From positions 1-31,897 of the forward strand of contig CAYIZZ010000012.1 in assembly GCA_964367945.1 (NCBI GenBank): DNA of 31,897 nt. Reading direction: 5' to 3'. The notes beneath the pieces are model-generated. The model did not search any database. It was given only the letters and a program-made list of their open reading frames with translations, and had not been told where the DNA came from. Made by a program: the position numbers and the translations under genes. Shown here piece by piece: positions 1 to 6,892 of the stretch; positions within the stretch are counted from its first letter, which is position 1; each line of letters starts with the position of its first letter. Source of the DNA: JAAYCI01 sp964367945. Lineage in GTDB: Bacteria; Bacillota; Clostridia; Oscillospirales; Ruminococcaceae.

Positions 1-57
1 GTCTATTTTCCTTGCACATAGTGTGGAAAGCAGACGGGGTTTATTATTAAAATATAA

Positions 58-648
58 TTACAGTACCACGGGATTTGAGGTGGTGACAATTCTATAAAAT
101 GTCAAATCGTTTATTACAGTCTTTTCGAATGTACCGTATATTTCTACCAAGCTATCAGTTTCAGGGAAAGACGGAGTTTCTTCTTCGGTAACAACAAACT
201 CCATACCTTGCGGACAACATCCAAGCGCATCGTTGATAATAACATAATGCTGCTCAGAAGAGATATCTGCGAAGTACTTTGAATAATACACTCCTTGCAT
301 TTTCAGTACCTTACCAACATAAAATTCGGGATTCCACATCATATCGTATATTTGCGCATAAGTGATGGTGCTACTCATCTTGGTGAAATCATAGTCGATA
401 ACAGTTCCATCGTCCAAAACTGTGATATAATCTGACGATGTAGATAGGTCTTTACCGTCGCCAAAATGACCCTCTATGGGCTACATGTCGTAAAAGACAC
501 TATCAGTGTTTTCTTCAGTGTTCACAGTGGCGCTGCTCTGAGCCATTAATACAGAACCCTCTTGCTCACTTGAGGAACATGCAGTGCTAGAAAATACCAT
601 GACTAGACATAGCACTAGACATAGAATAAGACATAGAAACTTTTTCAT
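58..648 (-). pseudogene. OB-fold-like lipoprotein of the zinc operon, interrupted by an in-frame amber codon
   Basis: An ATG at 648 overlaps the TGA of the upstream permease gene and is preceded by AGAGGG at a good distance. It opens a lipoprotein with a Leu/Cys-rich signal core and a lipobox (SSTAC, Cys24). The frame runs to codon 56, which is TAG (481-483), and then continues open without any shift to the TAA at 58. The part after the amber looks like a small OB-fold domain: a GKVLKMQGVYY strand, a DALGCCPQGMEF motif with paired Cys, and VEIYGTFEK. This recalls the Cys-containing C-terminal domain of the YcgQ/TIGR03943 family, which is Zur-regulated in Bacillus; that link is inference. As written, only a 55-residue secreted stub would be made. 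The cause could be a recent nonsense mutation, a sequence error or read-through. TAG is an ordinary stop elsewhere in this window. The TTG at 417 is the only early restart candidate and has no clear ribosome binding site. Confidence 0.72.
602..637. repeat. Three 12-bp tandem units in a signal-peptide coding region
   Basis: The units ACTAGACATAGC (602-613), ACTAGACATAGA (614-625) and ATAAGACATAGA (626-637) lie head to tail. On the minus strand they encode repeated LCL(I/V) blocks of the hydrophobic core of the lipoprotein signal peptide. The 12-base period keeps the reading frame. Confidence 0.85.
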
Positions 649-1493
649 TTTATCCCTCTGATTTTTCTAATAATACAAGCGATGAAAAATACTATTATAT
701 TCATGCAAACAATACCGGAGCCAACAGGCACACTTACAAATATCGAAGATAAGAGTCCAATTACTGCACAAAAAATAGATATAATGGCGGAGGCGATGAT
801 TACAATTTTGAAATTGTGAAATATGCGCATGGCCGACATGGCGGGGAAGATGACCAAGGCGGAAATCAGCAAAGAACCCACAAGGTTCATGGCAAGCACG
901 ATAACGGCTGCAATGACAACGGCTAGTAATAAGTTGAATGCCTCTACTTTCATGCCTGTAGCCTTGGCAAATGTTTCATCGAACGTGACGGCAAATATCC
1001 TGTTGTAGTACAAAACAAAAATTGTAAGTACTAACAAAGACAAAATAATGCACATCCACACATCGGTGGGAGTAAGGGTGAGTATAGACGTCGCACCAAA
1101 AAGCGTGGTGCACACATCGCCGGCTAGGTTGGTGGAAACAGGAAAAAGATTCATCACAAGATAGCCGATGGCCAGTGCACCCACAGAAAGCATTGCAATA
1201 GCAGCATCTCCTCGGGTTTTTGCGTTTTGGCCACGTCTAAGCAGTAAAATAGCACACACTGCCGTTGCCGGAAAAACCAGCCACATTACACCGGATATTT
1301 TCAAAACAGTGGCCACAGATAATGCGCCGAAAGCCACGTGTGATAATCCATCACTGATATAAGAAAAGCGTTTTAGCACCAGCGTGACGCCTAAAAGCGA
1401 TGAAGAAAGTGCAATAAGCACGCCCACAATAAAAGCATATATGACGAACGGGAATGAAAAATAAAACTTTACTATCTCAATCATTTCTTGCAT
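645..1493 (-). CDS. znuB: Zinc ABC transporter permease (ZnuB/AdcB type)
   Basis: This is the membrane-spanning subunit of a metal-chelate ABC importer of the ABC-3 family, forming the channel for zinc passed on by the lipoprotein encoded two genes upstream. The protein is almost entirely hydrophobic, with about eight membrane segments, and has the family's SSLLGVTLVLKRFSYISDGLSH region near the N terminus (residues about 33-54) and the conserved ALLISALVIFPA-like stretch near residue 210. The ATG at 1493 is preferred because AAGGAGG lies seven bases upstream; a TTG at 1499 is in frame but too close to that site. The start overlaps the end of the ATPase gene by 13 bases and the stop overlaps the next start, so translation is probably coupled. 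The length (282 aa) is normal for the family. Zinc rather than manganese is inferred from the His-rich binding protein. Confidence 0.88.
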   Translation of the reverse strand: MQEMIEIVKFYFSFPFVIYAFIVGVLIALSSSLLGVTLVLKRFSYISDGLSHVAFGALSVATVLKISGVMWLVFPATAVCAILLLRRGQNAKTRGDAAIAMLSVGALAIGYLVMNLFPVSTNLAGDVCTTLFGATSILTLTPTDVWMCIILSLLVLTIFVLYYNRIFAVTFDETFAKATGMKVEAFNLLLAVVIAAVIVLAMNLVGSLLISALVIFPAMSAMRIFHNFKIVIIASAIISIFCAVIGLLSSIFVSVPVGSGIVCMNIIVFFIACIIRKIRGIK

Positions 1494-2179
1494 GAACAAT
1501 CCTCCTTGTGTGAAAGACTTTCAACATACTCGTCTTTTGGAAGGAATGTGATGTCAGAGCCCATATTCAGCACATGGCTGGCATACGAAAGAGAAGTTTC
1601 AACATCGTGCGAAATCATGATGATAGTCATGCCGCTATTGTGAAGTTCTTGTATGGTTTGATACATTTCGCTTGCAGAAGATGTATCTAGCCCTGCCACA
1701 GGCTCGTCCAGCAATAAAATCTTATCTGCAGCACAAAGTGCTCGTGCCAGTAAAGTGCGTTGTTGCTGGCCGCCTGAAAGCTGGCTGTAACTTTTTTTAG
1801 AAAGGTGAGTAATGCCAAGTTTTTCTATGTTTTGCTTAGCTATAGACTTTTCAGCACGACTGTAAAACATGCGTTTTCCAAGACGTGACAAACACCCTGA
1901 AAGCACCACTTCCCATACAGACGCAGGAAAATCACGTTGTATTTCAGTTTGCTGTGGAAGATAGCCGATTTCGGTGGCTTTCACGTCGCCCATAAAACCG
2001 ATATCTCCGGAAATAGGAGGAAGCAGACCCAGTAATGTTTTCATCAGCGTACTTTTTCCGCTACCATTTTCACCTATGATACATAAATAATCACCGCTGT
2101 GTAGCTGAAAATCGATGCCATCTTGCACCACTTTTTTTTCATACCCAACACAAAGGTTGTTACAGGCTAGTTGTAACAT
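1481..2179 (-). CDS. znuC: Zinc ABC transporter ATP-binding protein (ZnuC/AdcC type)
   Basis: This is the nucleotide-binding subunit that powers metal import together with the permease encoded downstream. All ABC signatures are intact: Walker A GENGSGKST (about residue 37), Q-loop in GYLPQQTEI, signature LSGGQQQR, Walker B KILLLDEP, and the H-loop MISHD. The 232-aa length is normal. The C-terminal tail ends in DCSCKK, a small Cys-x-Cys element that could touch metal; this is speculation. The ATG at 2179 follows AAGGAG at a good spacing. The gene lies 19 bases downstream of the binding-lipoprotein gene and overlaps the permease gene, so all three should be on one transcript. Confidence 0.92.
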   Translation of the reverse strand: MLQLACNNLCVGYEKKVVQDGIDFQLHSGDYLCIIGENGSGKSTLMKTLLGLLPPISGDIGFMGDVKATEIGYLPQQTEIQRDFPASVWEVVLSGCLSRLGKRMFYSRAEKSIAKQNIEKLGITHLSKKSYSQLSGGQQQRTLLARALCAADKILLLDEPVAGLDTSSASEMYQTIQELHNSGMTIIMISHDVETSLSYASHVLNMGSDITFLPKDEYVESLSHKEDCSCKK

Positions 2180-2198
2180 AAATTCTCCTTATCAGCTA

Positions 2199-3227
2199 CT
2201 AAGATAGAGCGGTTTTTAAAACCTCTAGGTTTTCTTGCATGATACTGAGGTATGTGATACCATCGGCGATATCATCAGAGTTTACAGACTGCAAGGAATG
2301 TAGGCCCAATATCTCTCTTTGTTGGTTTTGGCTACTGTTGATGATGGTTTGTGCTAAATCAGTGTTACCTCCATCAATGGTGAATATATAATTTGCTTGT
2401 ATTTCATCAAGTGCTTCGGCCAAGTGAGCCACTGTTTCAAAGCTGGCTTCGCTTTCAGTAGAGCATCCGGAAAATGCAGCATGATGAGAAAGATTGTAAT
2501 CTTCAAAAAGATATATGAACGGGAATCTATCACCAAAAACAAGGGTGTCTTGTGATGCTGTGCTGATGACTTCGGCATATTCTGCATCTAAACTTTCAAG
2601 AGACTGAATATAATTATCGGAATTTTGCTTATATTGGTCAGCATCAGCAGGATTGATTTCGCTAAGCTTATTTGTAATCTCTTGGCAGAAAATAGTAGCA
2701 TTGTTCAAAGACAGCCACACATGCTCGTCCACTGCACTTTCGTGGTCGTGATCGTCGTGAGACTCGTCTTCAGCGTGGTCGTGATCGTCGTGTGCATATT
2801 CAAGTTCCATATGTACAGAACTACCCAGCAAATCCACCATGCTCATCGACACAACATCAGAGCTATTATCTTGCGTGAAAAGATCTTCAGCCCATGTATC
2901 GGATGTGCCACCGTTATAAATAAACAAGTCGGAATCCAAGATGGTGGCGATATCGGCTGCACTTGGCTGGTAGTTGTGTAAATCTACACCAGAGTCAAGT
3001 AATAATGTAACATTAATATTTGTCGAATTTGTGATTTCTTTTACCCAGTCGTAAATAGGAAAGATGGTGACAACAACATTTAAAGGCTCGCTTTGTGCAG
3101 ACGATGAAGAAGTAGTATCGATGCTTGAAGATGTATTTGCTGAAGACGATGCAGGAGCGCCGCAAGCAGACAATAAGTACAAAACCGCAATTAGTACACT
3201 GAAAACACAAAGTAATTTTTTATACAT
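2199..3227 (-). CDS. znuA: Zinc-binding lipoprotein of the ABC importer (ZnuA/AdcA type)
   Basis: This extracellular lipoprotein captures zinc and delivers it to the ABC permease. A signal peptide ends in a lipobox (LLSAC, Cys22), followed by a Ser/Thr-rich linker. Metal-ligand candidates are His84 (DLHNYQPS), His169 (DEHVWLS) and His248/249 (LSHHAAFSGC). A His/Asp loop at about 146-162 (HDDHDH twice) is the flexible zinc-collecting loop typical of zinc rather than manganese binders. The usual third-ligand His region reads FGDRFPF here, a variant I associate with clostridial members, so the exact third ligand is uncertain. The ATG at 3227 follows AAAGGA. It lies 33 bases downstream of the Fur-family gene and 19 bases upstream of the ATPase gene. 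Length 342 aa is slightly long because of the linker and the His loop. Confidence 0.92.
   Translation of the reverse strand: MYKKLLCVFSVLIAVLYLLSACGAPASSSANTSSSIDTTSSSSAQSEPLNVVVTIFPIYDWVKEITNSTNINVTLLLDSGVDLHNYQPSAADIATILDSDLFIYNGGTSDTWAEDLFTQDNSSDVVSMSMVDLLGSSVHMELEYAHDDHDHAEDESHDDHDHESAVDEHVWLSLNNATIFCQEITNKLSEINPADADQYKQNSDNYIQSLESLDAEYAEVISTASQDTLVFGDRFPFIYLFEDYNLSHHAAFSGCSTESEASFETVAHLAEALDEIQANYIFTIDGGNTDLAQTIINSSQNQQREILGLHSLQSVNSDDIADGITYLSIMQENLEVLKTALS
2741..2792. repeat. Two 19-bp direct repeats encoding the His loop
   Basis: The sequence CGTGGTCGTGATCGTCGTG occurs at 2741-2759 and again, identical, at 2774-2792. Read on the minus strand the two copies encode the two HDDHDH units of the zinc-binding lipoprotein loop. 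Identity at the DNA level points to a recent duplication or an ongoing copy-number change in the loop. Confidence 0.9.
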
Positions 3228-3260
3228 GATCGTATCCTTTTTTTAATATTTTTTTGCACA

Positions 3261-3662
3261 TTAAATATTAACAGTGGAACAATTTTCACACATGCCGTAA
3301 AGAGTGGCATGGTGTAAATTAACCATAAAGCCGCTAGTCGACTTTAAAGACTGAGATAGGTTATCCGCTATGGCGTTGTCCATATGAGAGGTCAGTCCAC
3401 ACCCCGAACAAACAAGATGTAAGTAACCGCTACACTGCAAAGGGTCTAGATATTGGAAAAGTGGCTCTTTGCTGTTTTTGTGGAAAGCACGCGTTAAAAT
3501 ACCTTCATTTTCCATCTGAGACAGATTTCTGTAAACAGAGCTGACACTGATGCCTCCGTCTGAAAAATAGTCGGCAATTTGTCTTGCGGAAAACTGCGAA
3601 TGAAGGTTGGTTTTGAAAAAATCCAAAAGTTGCGTTCGCTGTTTTGTTTGATATTTTTTCAC
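3261..3662 (-). CDS. zur: Fur-family metal-dependent repressor (probable Zur)
   Basis: This is a dimeric DNA-binding repressor that senses a divalent metal, here probably zinc because it heads a zinc-importer operon. The N-terminal half is the winged helix (FSARQIADYFSDGGISVSSVYRNLSQMENEGIL, with the family's SSVYRNL recognition helix). The C-terminal half has two CxxC pairs (VCSGCG and MCENC) that form the structural zinc site, plus His residues of the regulatory site (YLHLVC, NLHHATLYG). I choose the GTG at 3662 because GAGG lies eight bases upstream; an in-frame GTG at 3671 falls inside that site. This gives 133 aa, normal for the family. A perfect 7-1-7 box covers its promoter, so it probably represses itself and the importer. 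The box is closer to a Fur than to a Bacillus Zur box, so iron or manganese sensing cannot be excluded. Confidence 0.85.
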   Translation of the reverse strand: MKKYQTKQRTQLLDFFKTNLHSQFSARQIADYFSDGGISVSSVYRNLSQMENEGILTRAFHKNSKEPLFQYLDPLQCSGYLHLVCSGCGLTSHMDNAIADNLSQSLKSTSGFMVNLHHATLYGMCENCSTVNI

Positions 3663-3686
3663 TGCATACACCTCATTTGACTATAA

Positions 3687-3719
3687 GTTGAGCTCAACAT
3701 TTGAGAATGATTCTCAAAT
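3687..3719. promoter_or_regulatory. Fur/Zur operator: 7-1-7 inverted repeat plus a second palindrome
   Basis: TGAGAATGATTCTCA (3702-3716) is a perfect 7-1-7 inverted repeat; the symmetry extends to 3699-3719. It differs from the textbook Fur box TGATAATNATTATCA by one symmetric pair only. It sits right after the -10 element of the operon promoter and covers the expected start point, so bound repressor would block transcription. A separate 12-bp perfect palindrome with TTGAGCTCAA at its core (3687-3698) lies beside it, in the 5' leader, and shares the TTGAG/CTCAA arms; it may be a second, weaker site. Confidence 0.85.
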
Positions 3720-3748
3720 AGTATAAAATGATTTTGAATATATGTCAA
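3720..3748 (-). promoter_or_regulatory. Consensus sigma-A promoter of the zur-znu operon
   Basis: On the minus strand, TTGACA (3748-3743), a 17-base spacer and TATACT (3725-3720) form a near-perfect vegetative promoter. The expected start falls around 3713, inside the operator. A very strong promoter with the operator on top of its start fits a system that is off when metal is plentiful and strongly on in starvation. Confidence 0.85.
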
Positions 3749-3760
3749 GTAAATAAAGAC

Positions 3761-3813
3761 AAAAAAATACCGCAAAACCCAGAAGGAAACTACCTTCAAT
3801 ACGGATTTGCGGT
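3761..3813 (-). terminator. Intrinsic terminator after the M20 peptidase gene
   Basis: ACCGCAAA (3769-3776) pairs with TTTGCGGT (3806-3813), and inside it GAAGG (3782-3786) pairs with CCTTC (3793-3797). On the minus strand the structure is followed by a run of seven T (3767-3761). It ends the long minus-strand cluster and insulates the zur promoter just downstream. Confidence 0.82.
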
Positions 3814-3845
3814 GTAGCTGAGTAATAAGATATGATATAGCGATA

Positions 3846-5300
3846 TTAGCGTGATTTTTGCGCTTTCACCATAGATTTATAAAAATCAACGGCACCGGGC
3901 AAGGTGTCTATACATAAGTTTTCGTTCAGACCATGCACGCTGTTTAGTTGTTGCTTGTTGATTTTCAGTGGTGCAAACCTCAGGCAGTTATCGCAAACAT
4001 CTGAAAAGAACCTAGCGTCTGTGCCACCGGTCATGACATACGGAACCACCGTAACACCTGGGAAATGCTCTTGAATTGCGCCTTCCAGTTCTTTGAAGGG
4101 TAGGGCGGTGAAATCTACTTCAGGCGGCATTATTCCTATATACAGCTCTTCCATATCAATATCATATTTTTTAGCTATATTTCTTATTATTTCCAAAGAT
4201 TCGTCAGGGCCCTGATGGGAGATGAAACGCATGTTGGCGGTGAGAAAAGCCTCTTGAGGGATAACGTTGTATCCGTCGCTACCTTGCTGCATAGTGAAAG
4301 CTGTAGTGGTGCGCAGCATGGCGGCACCTTGGCTGCTGATTACAGGCATCAGCTTACATAAAAGAGGCTTAAACAGCCACAAGTTTGCAAATATCATCTT
4401 GTATAAAAATGGCATTCCGGGAGAAAGCCTGGTGAACATTTCTGTTGCAGCAGGTGAAAAACGTGAGGTGAATGGATAGTTTTTTTCCATGTGACACACA
4501 AAACTTGAAAGTCTTGCAATAGGTGTGTTTTTTGGTGGTGCACTGGCATGTCCGCCGTTGCCTTTTGCGATGAATTTGACGTCGCCATAACCTTTTTCCA
4601 CCACGCCTACCATAGCAAAAACACCTTTTGCACCGGCTAAGGGTTCTTCCAGCATCATGCCGCCTTCGTCTATCAGCATTTTCAGGTGAACGCCCTGTTC
4701 CATGAGATAATCGTTGATAAGTGGGGCGCCTTTACCACCGATTTCTTCTGTGCAACTGCTGGCAAGGTAGACATCACATTCAGGCACAACACCCTCTGCC
4801 AAAAGCTCTTCTATCGCTTGTAAAAAACAAGAAAGGCTAGCCTTTGTGTCTACGGTACCTCGGCCAAAAACCACTTTTTCGCCGTTATAGTCCAGTATTT
4901 CTCCGCTGAACGCAGGATGATCCCACTTACCGCTTGCCTCCACAACATCGTGATGGCTCATAAACATAATGGGATCTTTAGAAGATTTGCCACTCCATTT
5001 AAAAAGCAGGCTTCCGTCAAATACCATCTTTTCGCAGTGCTTGTGTATCAGCGGATACATATCTTTTAATACTTCATGGAAGGCTAAAAATTTTGTGATA
5101 TCTTCATCACCGCGTGCAGAAATGGTTTCTTTTTGCACAAGGCCGCTTAAATTTTCAGCGTACTTTAATGCTCTGTCACTGTCGGCCGAAATCGGCGCCG
5201 CCGCAGGGTAGGGTTTTAATATAAGTGCACGAATAGCCGCTATGGCAAGCAAAAATAATACTATACATAAAAGAAACAAAACTGCATATAAAATAAACAT
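3846..5300 (-). CDS. Membrane-anchored M20-family metallopeptidase (PM20D1/Gly-X carboxypeptidase-like)
   Basis: This zinc exopeptidase/amidase of family M20 probably hydrolyses peptides or N-acyl amino acids. An N-terminal membrane helix (residues about 3-28) comes first. Then come the metal His in SHHDVVEASGKWDHPAF (about 115-131), the bridging Asp in FGRGTVDTKAS (Asp151), the catalytic Glu in CTEEIGGKGAP (about 185), a DEGG at about 211, and the C-terminal metal His in NSVHGLNENL. The long form (484 aa) with WDHPAFSG and the NKQQLNSVHG ending matches the PM20D1-like branch. Start ATG at 5300 follows AAAGGGG. It lies 34 bases after the YjiG-like gene, fitting the known link of YjiG/YjiH-type membrane proteins with peptidases (iadA in E. 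coli). The side of the membrane on which the catalytic domain sits is not decided by the sequence. Confidence 0.85.
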   Translation of the reverse strand: MFILYAVLFLLCIVLFLLAIAAIRALILKPYPAAAPISADSDRALKYAENLSGLVQKETISARGDEDITKFLAFHEVLKDMYPLIHKHCEKMVFDGSLLFKWSGKSSKDPIMFMSHHDVVEASGKWDHPAFSGEILDYNGEKVVFGRGTVDTKASLSCFLQAIEELLAEGVVPECDVYLASSCTEEIGGKGAPLINDYLMEQGVHLKMLIDEGGMMLEEPLAGAKGVFAMVGVVEKGYGDVKFIAKGNGGHASAPPKNTPIARLSSFVCHMEKNYPFTSRFSPAATEMFTRLSPGMPFLYKMIFANLWLFKPLLCKLMPVISSQGAAMLRTTTAFTMQQGSDGYNVIPQEAFLTANMRFISHQGPDESLEIIRNIAKKYDIDMEELYIGIMPPEVDFTALPFKELEGAIQEHFPGVTVVPYVMTGGTDARFFSDVCDNCLRFAPLKINKQQLNSVHGLNENLCIDTLPGAVDFYKSMVKAQKSR

Positions 5301-5334
5301 GATATACCCCTTTGAAAAATAATATTATGTGAAT

Positions 5335-6033
5335 TTATCCAAGTTTAGCTTTAGCTTTTTCATCTCTTAAATAAAGCAGATATGCAATACCTATGGCAAC
5401 AGCGCCACTGGGAATGATCATAAAGCCTACAGAGCCCACAAGAGAGGGAACCATTACGAATAGTATAATCATGAAAGTGAGAGGTATGGCGGCAATTCTT
5501 AAGTTTCCTTTGAAATATTTGTATCCAAGTGCACCAAACAAGGCAGGAACCACATTGTTAAATGCCGGCGCAAGGGTAGGGCTTGACAATATCGGCTGCA
5601 ATGGTGTCAGCATAAGCACACCTACTGCTAGTATCACTGTTGTGACCAAAGAGGATGTGGCGATGGATAGTGTGGATACAATTTCGTTTTCAGGTGTGCC
5701 GACGGTAGTGCCGACGATGTTTGCAGCGTTAAGTGCACACGGGATTTTCAGGTTTGTCAGGTTACCGGTGATAAAGGCGAGGTAGCTGCCACCGGTGCCT
5801 AGCACAGGTGCAAATATGATGAACTCTGCGATGGATGAGAGGATGTACACCGGTGCCACTTGTGCAAGACCCATCATCACAGCAGAAAAATCCGGTAAAG
5901 CGCCCACAATACTGCCCATTACAAAAGGTGCACCAAGTAGCATTATCGCACCAATAAACAGGCTTATGCGTCCGATCGTGTGTAACTGATTATTAAATTT
6001 ATCAAAAAATACTTGTTTTTCTTGCTCTGTCAT
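5335..6033 (-). CDS. YjiG-family integral membrane protein (nucleoside-recognition/Gate type)
   Basis: This polytopic protein has about six membrane segments and stretches such as GTGGSYLAFITGNLTNLKIP and GTTVGTPENEIVSTLSIATS that are typical of the YjiG/SpmB-like Gate family. Its substrate is unknown; with the M20 peptidase downstream, transport or sensing of peptides or amino-acid derivatives is a reasonable guess. The ATG at 6033 is preferred: AAGGAG stands about eight bases upstream, whereas the in-frame ATG at 6039 is only two bases from it. It follows the DUF5058-like gene by 12 bases, and the two probably form a two-component membrane complex. Length 232 aa. Confidence 0.78.
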   Translation of the reverse strand: MTEQEKQVFFDKFNNQLHTIGRISLFIGAIMLLGAPFVMGSIVGALPDFSAVMMGLAQVAPVYILSSIAEFIIFAPVLGTGGSYLAFITGNLTNLKIPCALNAANIVGTTVGTPENEIVSTLSIATSSLVTTVILAVGVLMLTPLQPILSSPTLAPAFNNVVPALFGALGYKYFKGNLRIAAIPLTFMIILFVMVPSLVGSVGFMIIPSGAVAIGIAYLLYLRDEKAKAKLG

Positions 6034-6045
6034 TTTCATATCTCC

Positions 6046-6849
6046 TTATACCAAAATTCCGACAAATACAACCCCGACCATGGCAAGCAACATGCTAGCC
6101 GCAACTGAAAAGTTTTCAAGCCATGGTAAATTAAACTTTGTTTTACAGTATTCAAATATAGCCATTGTTATGCCGGAAAACACAAGCGTGACCAGCGGAA
6201 AATAATCGCCCGAGAAAGATAGTACACCGATATAACTGCCTATATATGCGCTAATAAGCCCGATAAACAGCGCGGCCATCATGATATCGCCAAGGCCTTT
6301 TTTTGAGGCGGATTTTTCTGCGGTAGACACAGCAGATACATTAGACGCATCCGAGTTTTCGCTTGCGTTTTTTTGTTTAGCTTTACTTTTCTTGGCTATC
6401 ACCGACAGATATTTTTTTAGGGTGAATATGGTGATGAACAATCCCCAAATGATACCAACTGACATTATAAAAGCAATGGTAGCATAGGCCGTGGGAGTCA
6501 TCTCGGTAGCGTTCAGAGAGGACATACCCACCGACCTTGCGGCGATGTCGGCGATGGTGGTCTCGTAATGTAGTGCACCTATTACGGATAACCGCAGCCA
6601 AGGTAGGGGAATTCCCAATGTTCCGGCAAGTGCTATTACTCCGAGTAAAATGCTGATACTGGGTAAGATGGTGAAAGTGGCGCTGGCAGTAAGCGCACGT
6701 TTTAGGGAGGTTTTATCCATTCCTATTGCGATACCTGCCCTGTACGACTTTATCAATAGCAAAAGCGAAAAGCATATGATAAACAAGATTATACACCCGG
6801 CCACAAGGTAAAGTGAGGGGGTATTTAAAAGCTGCATAATATTTTCCAC
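6046..6849 (-). CDS. DUF5058-like integral membrane protein
   Basis: This is a polytopic membrane protein of 267 aa with about six to seven hydrophobic segments, beginning with a helix at residues 12-35. The stretch SYRAGIAIGMDKTSLKRALTASATFTILPSISILLG, followed by LPWLRLSVIGALHYE, is what I recall as DUF5058, a family usually paired with a YjiG-like gene. A charged cytoplasmic loop (about residues 155-190, many Lys, Ser and Ala) lies in the middle. The start is GTG at 6849 with AGGAG six bases away; there is no better ATG. The stop lies 12 bases from the YjiG-like start, so the two are translated together. Function is not established; a transporter role is inferred from the topology and neighbours. 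Confidence 0.7.
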   Translation of the reverse strand: MENIMQLLNTPSLYLVAGCIILFIICFSLLLLIKSYRAGIAIGMDKTSLKRALTASATFTILPSISILLGVIALAGTLGIPLPWLRLSVIGALHYETTIADIAARSVGMSSLNATEMTPTAYATIAFIMSVGIIWGLFITIFTLKKYLSVIAKKSKAKQKNASENSDASNVSAVSTAEKSASKKGLGDIMMAALFIGLISAYIGSYIGVLSFSGDYFPLVTLVFSGITMAIFEYCKTKFNLPWLENFSVAASMLLAMVGVVFVGILV

Positions 6850-6892
6850 GATATTCTCCTAACATATATTAATATTGAGCTAAACAGCAAAA

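Noticed and set aside
1..50. Hairpin GTCT...AGAC with an inner TTTCC/GGAAA stem after the zinc operon
   Set aside because: It might be the operon terminator, but the following T run would lie outside the window, so it cannot be supported.
481..483. Genome-wide amber recoding or pyrrolysine
   Set aside because: TAG ends at least four normal genes in this window (M18 peptidase, TauE/SafE permease, cystatin-like protein, FGGY kinase) and RF1 is intact. No pyl gene is visible here.
3243..3271. AT-only inverted repeat (TTAATATTT/AAATATTAA) between the Fur-family and zinc-lipoprotein genes
   Set aside because: It is too weak to be a terminator, has no G/C pairs and does not match a Fur/Zur box; chance is likely in this AT-rich gap.
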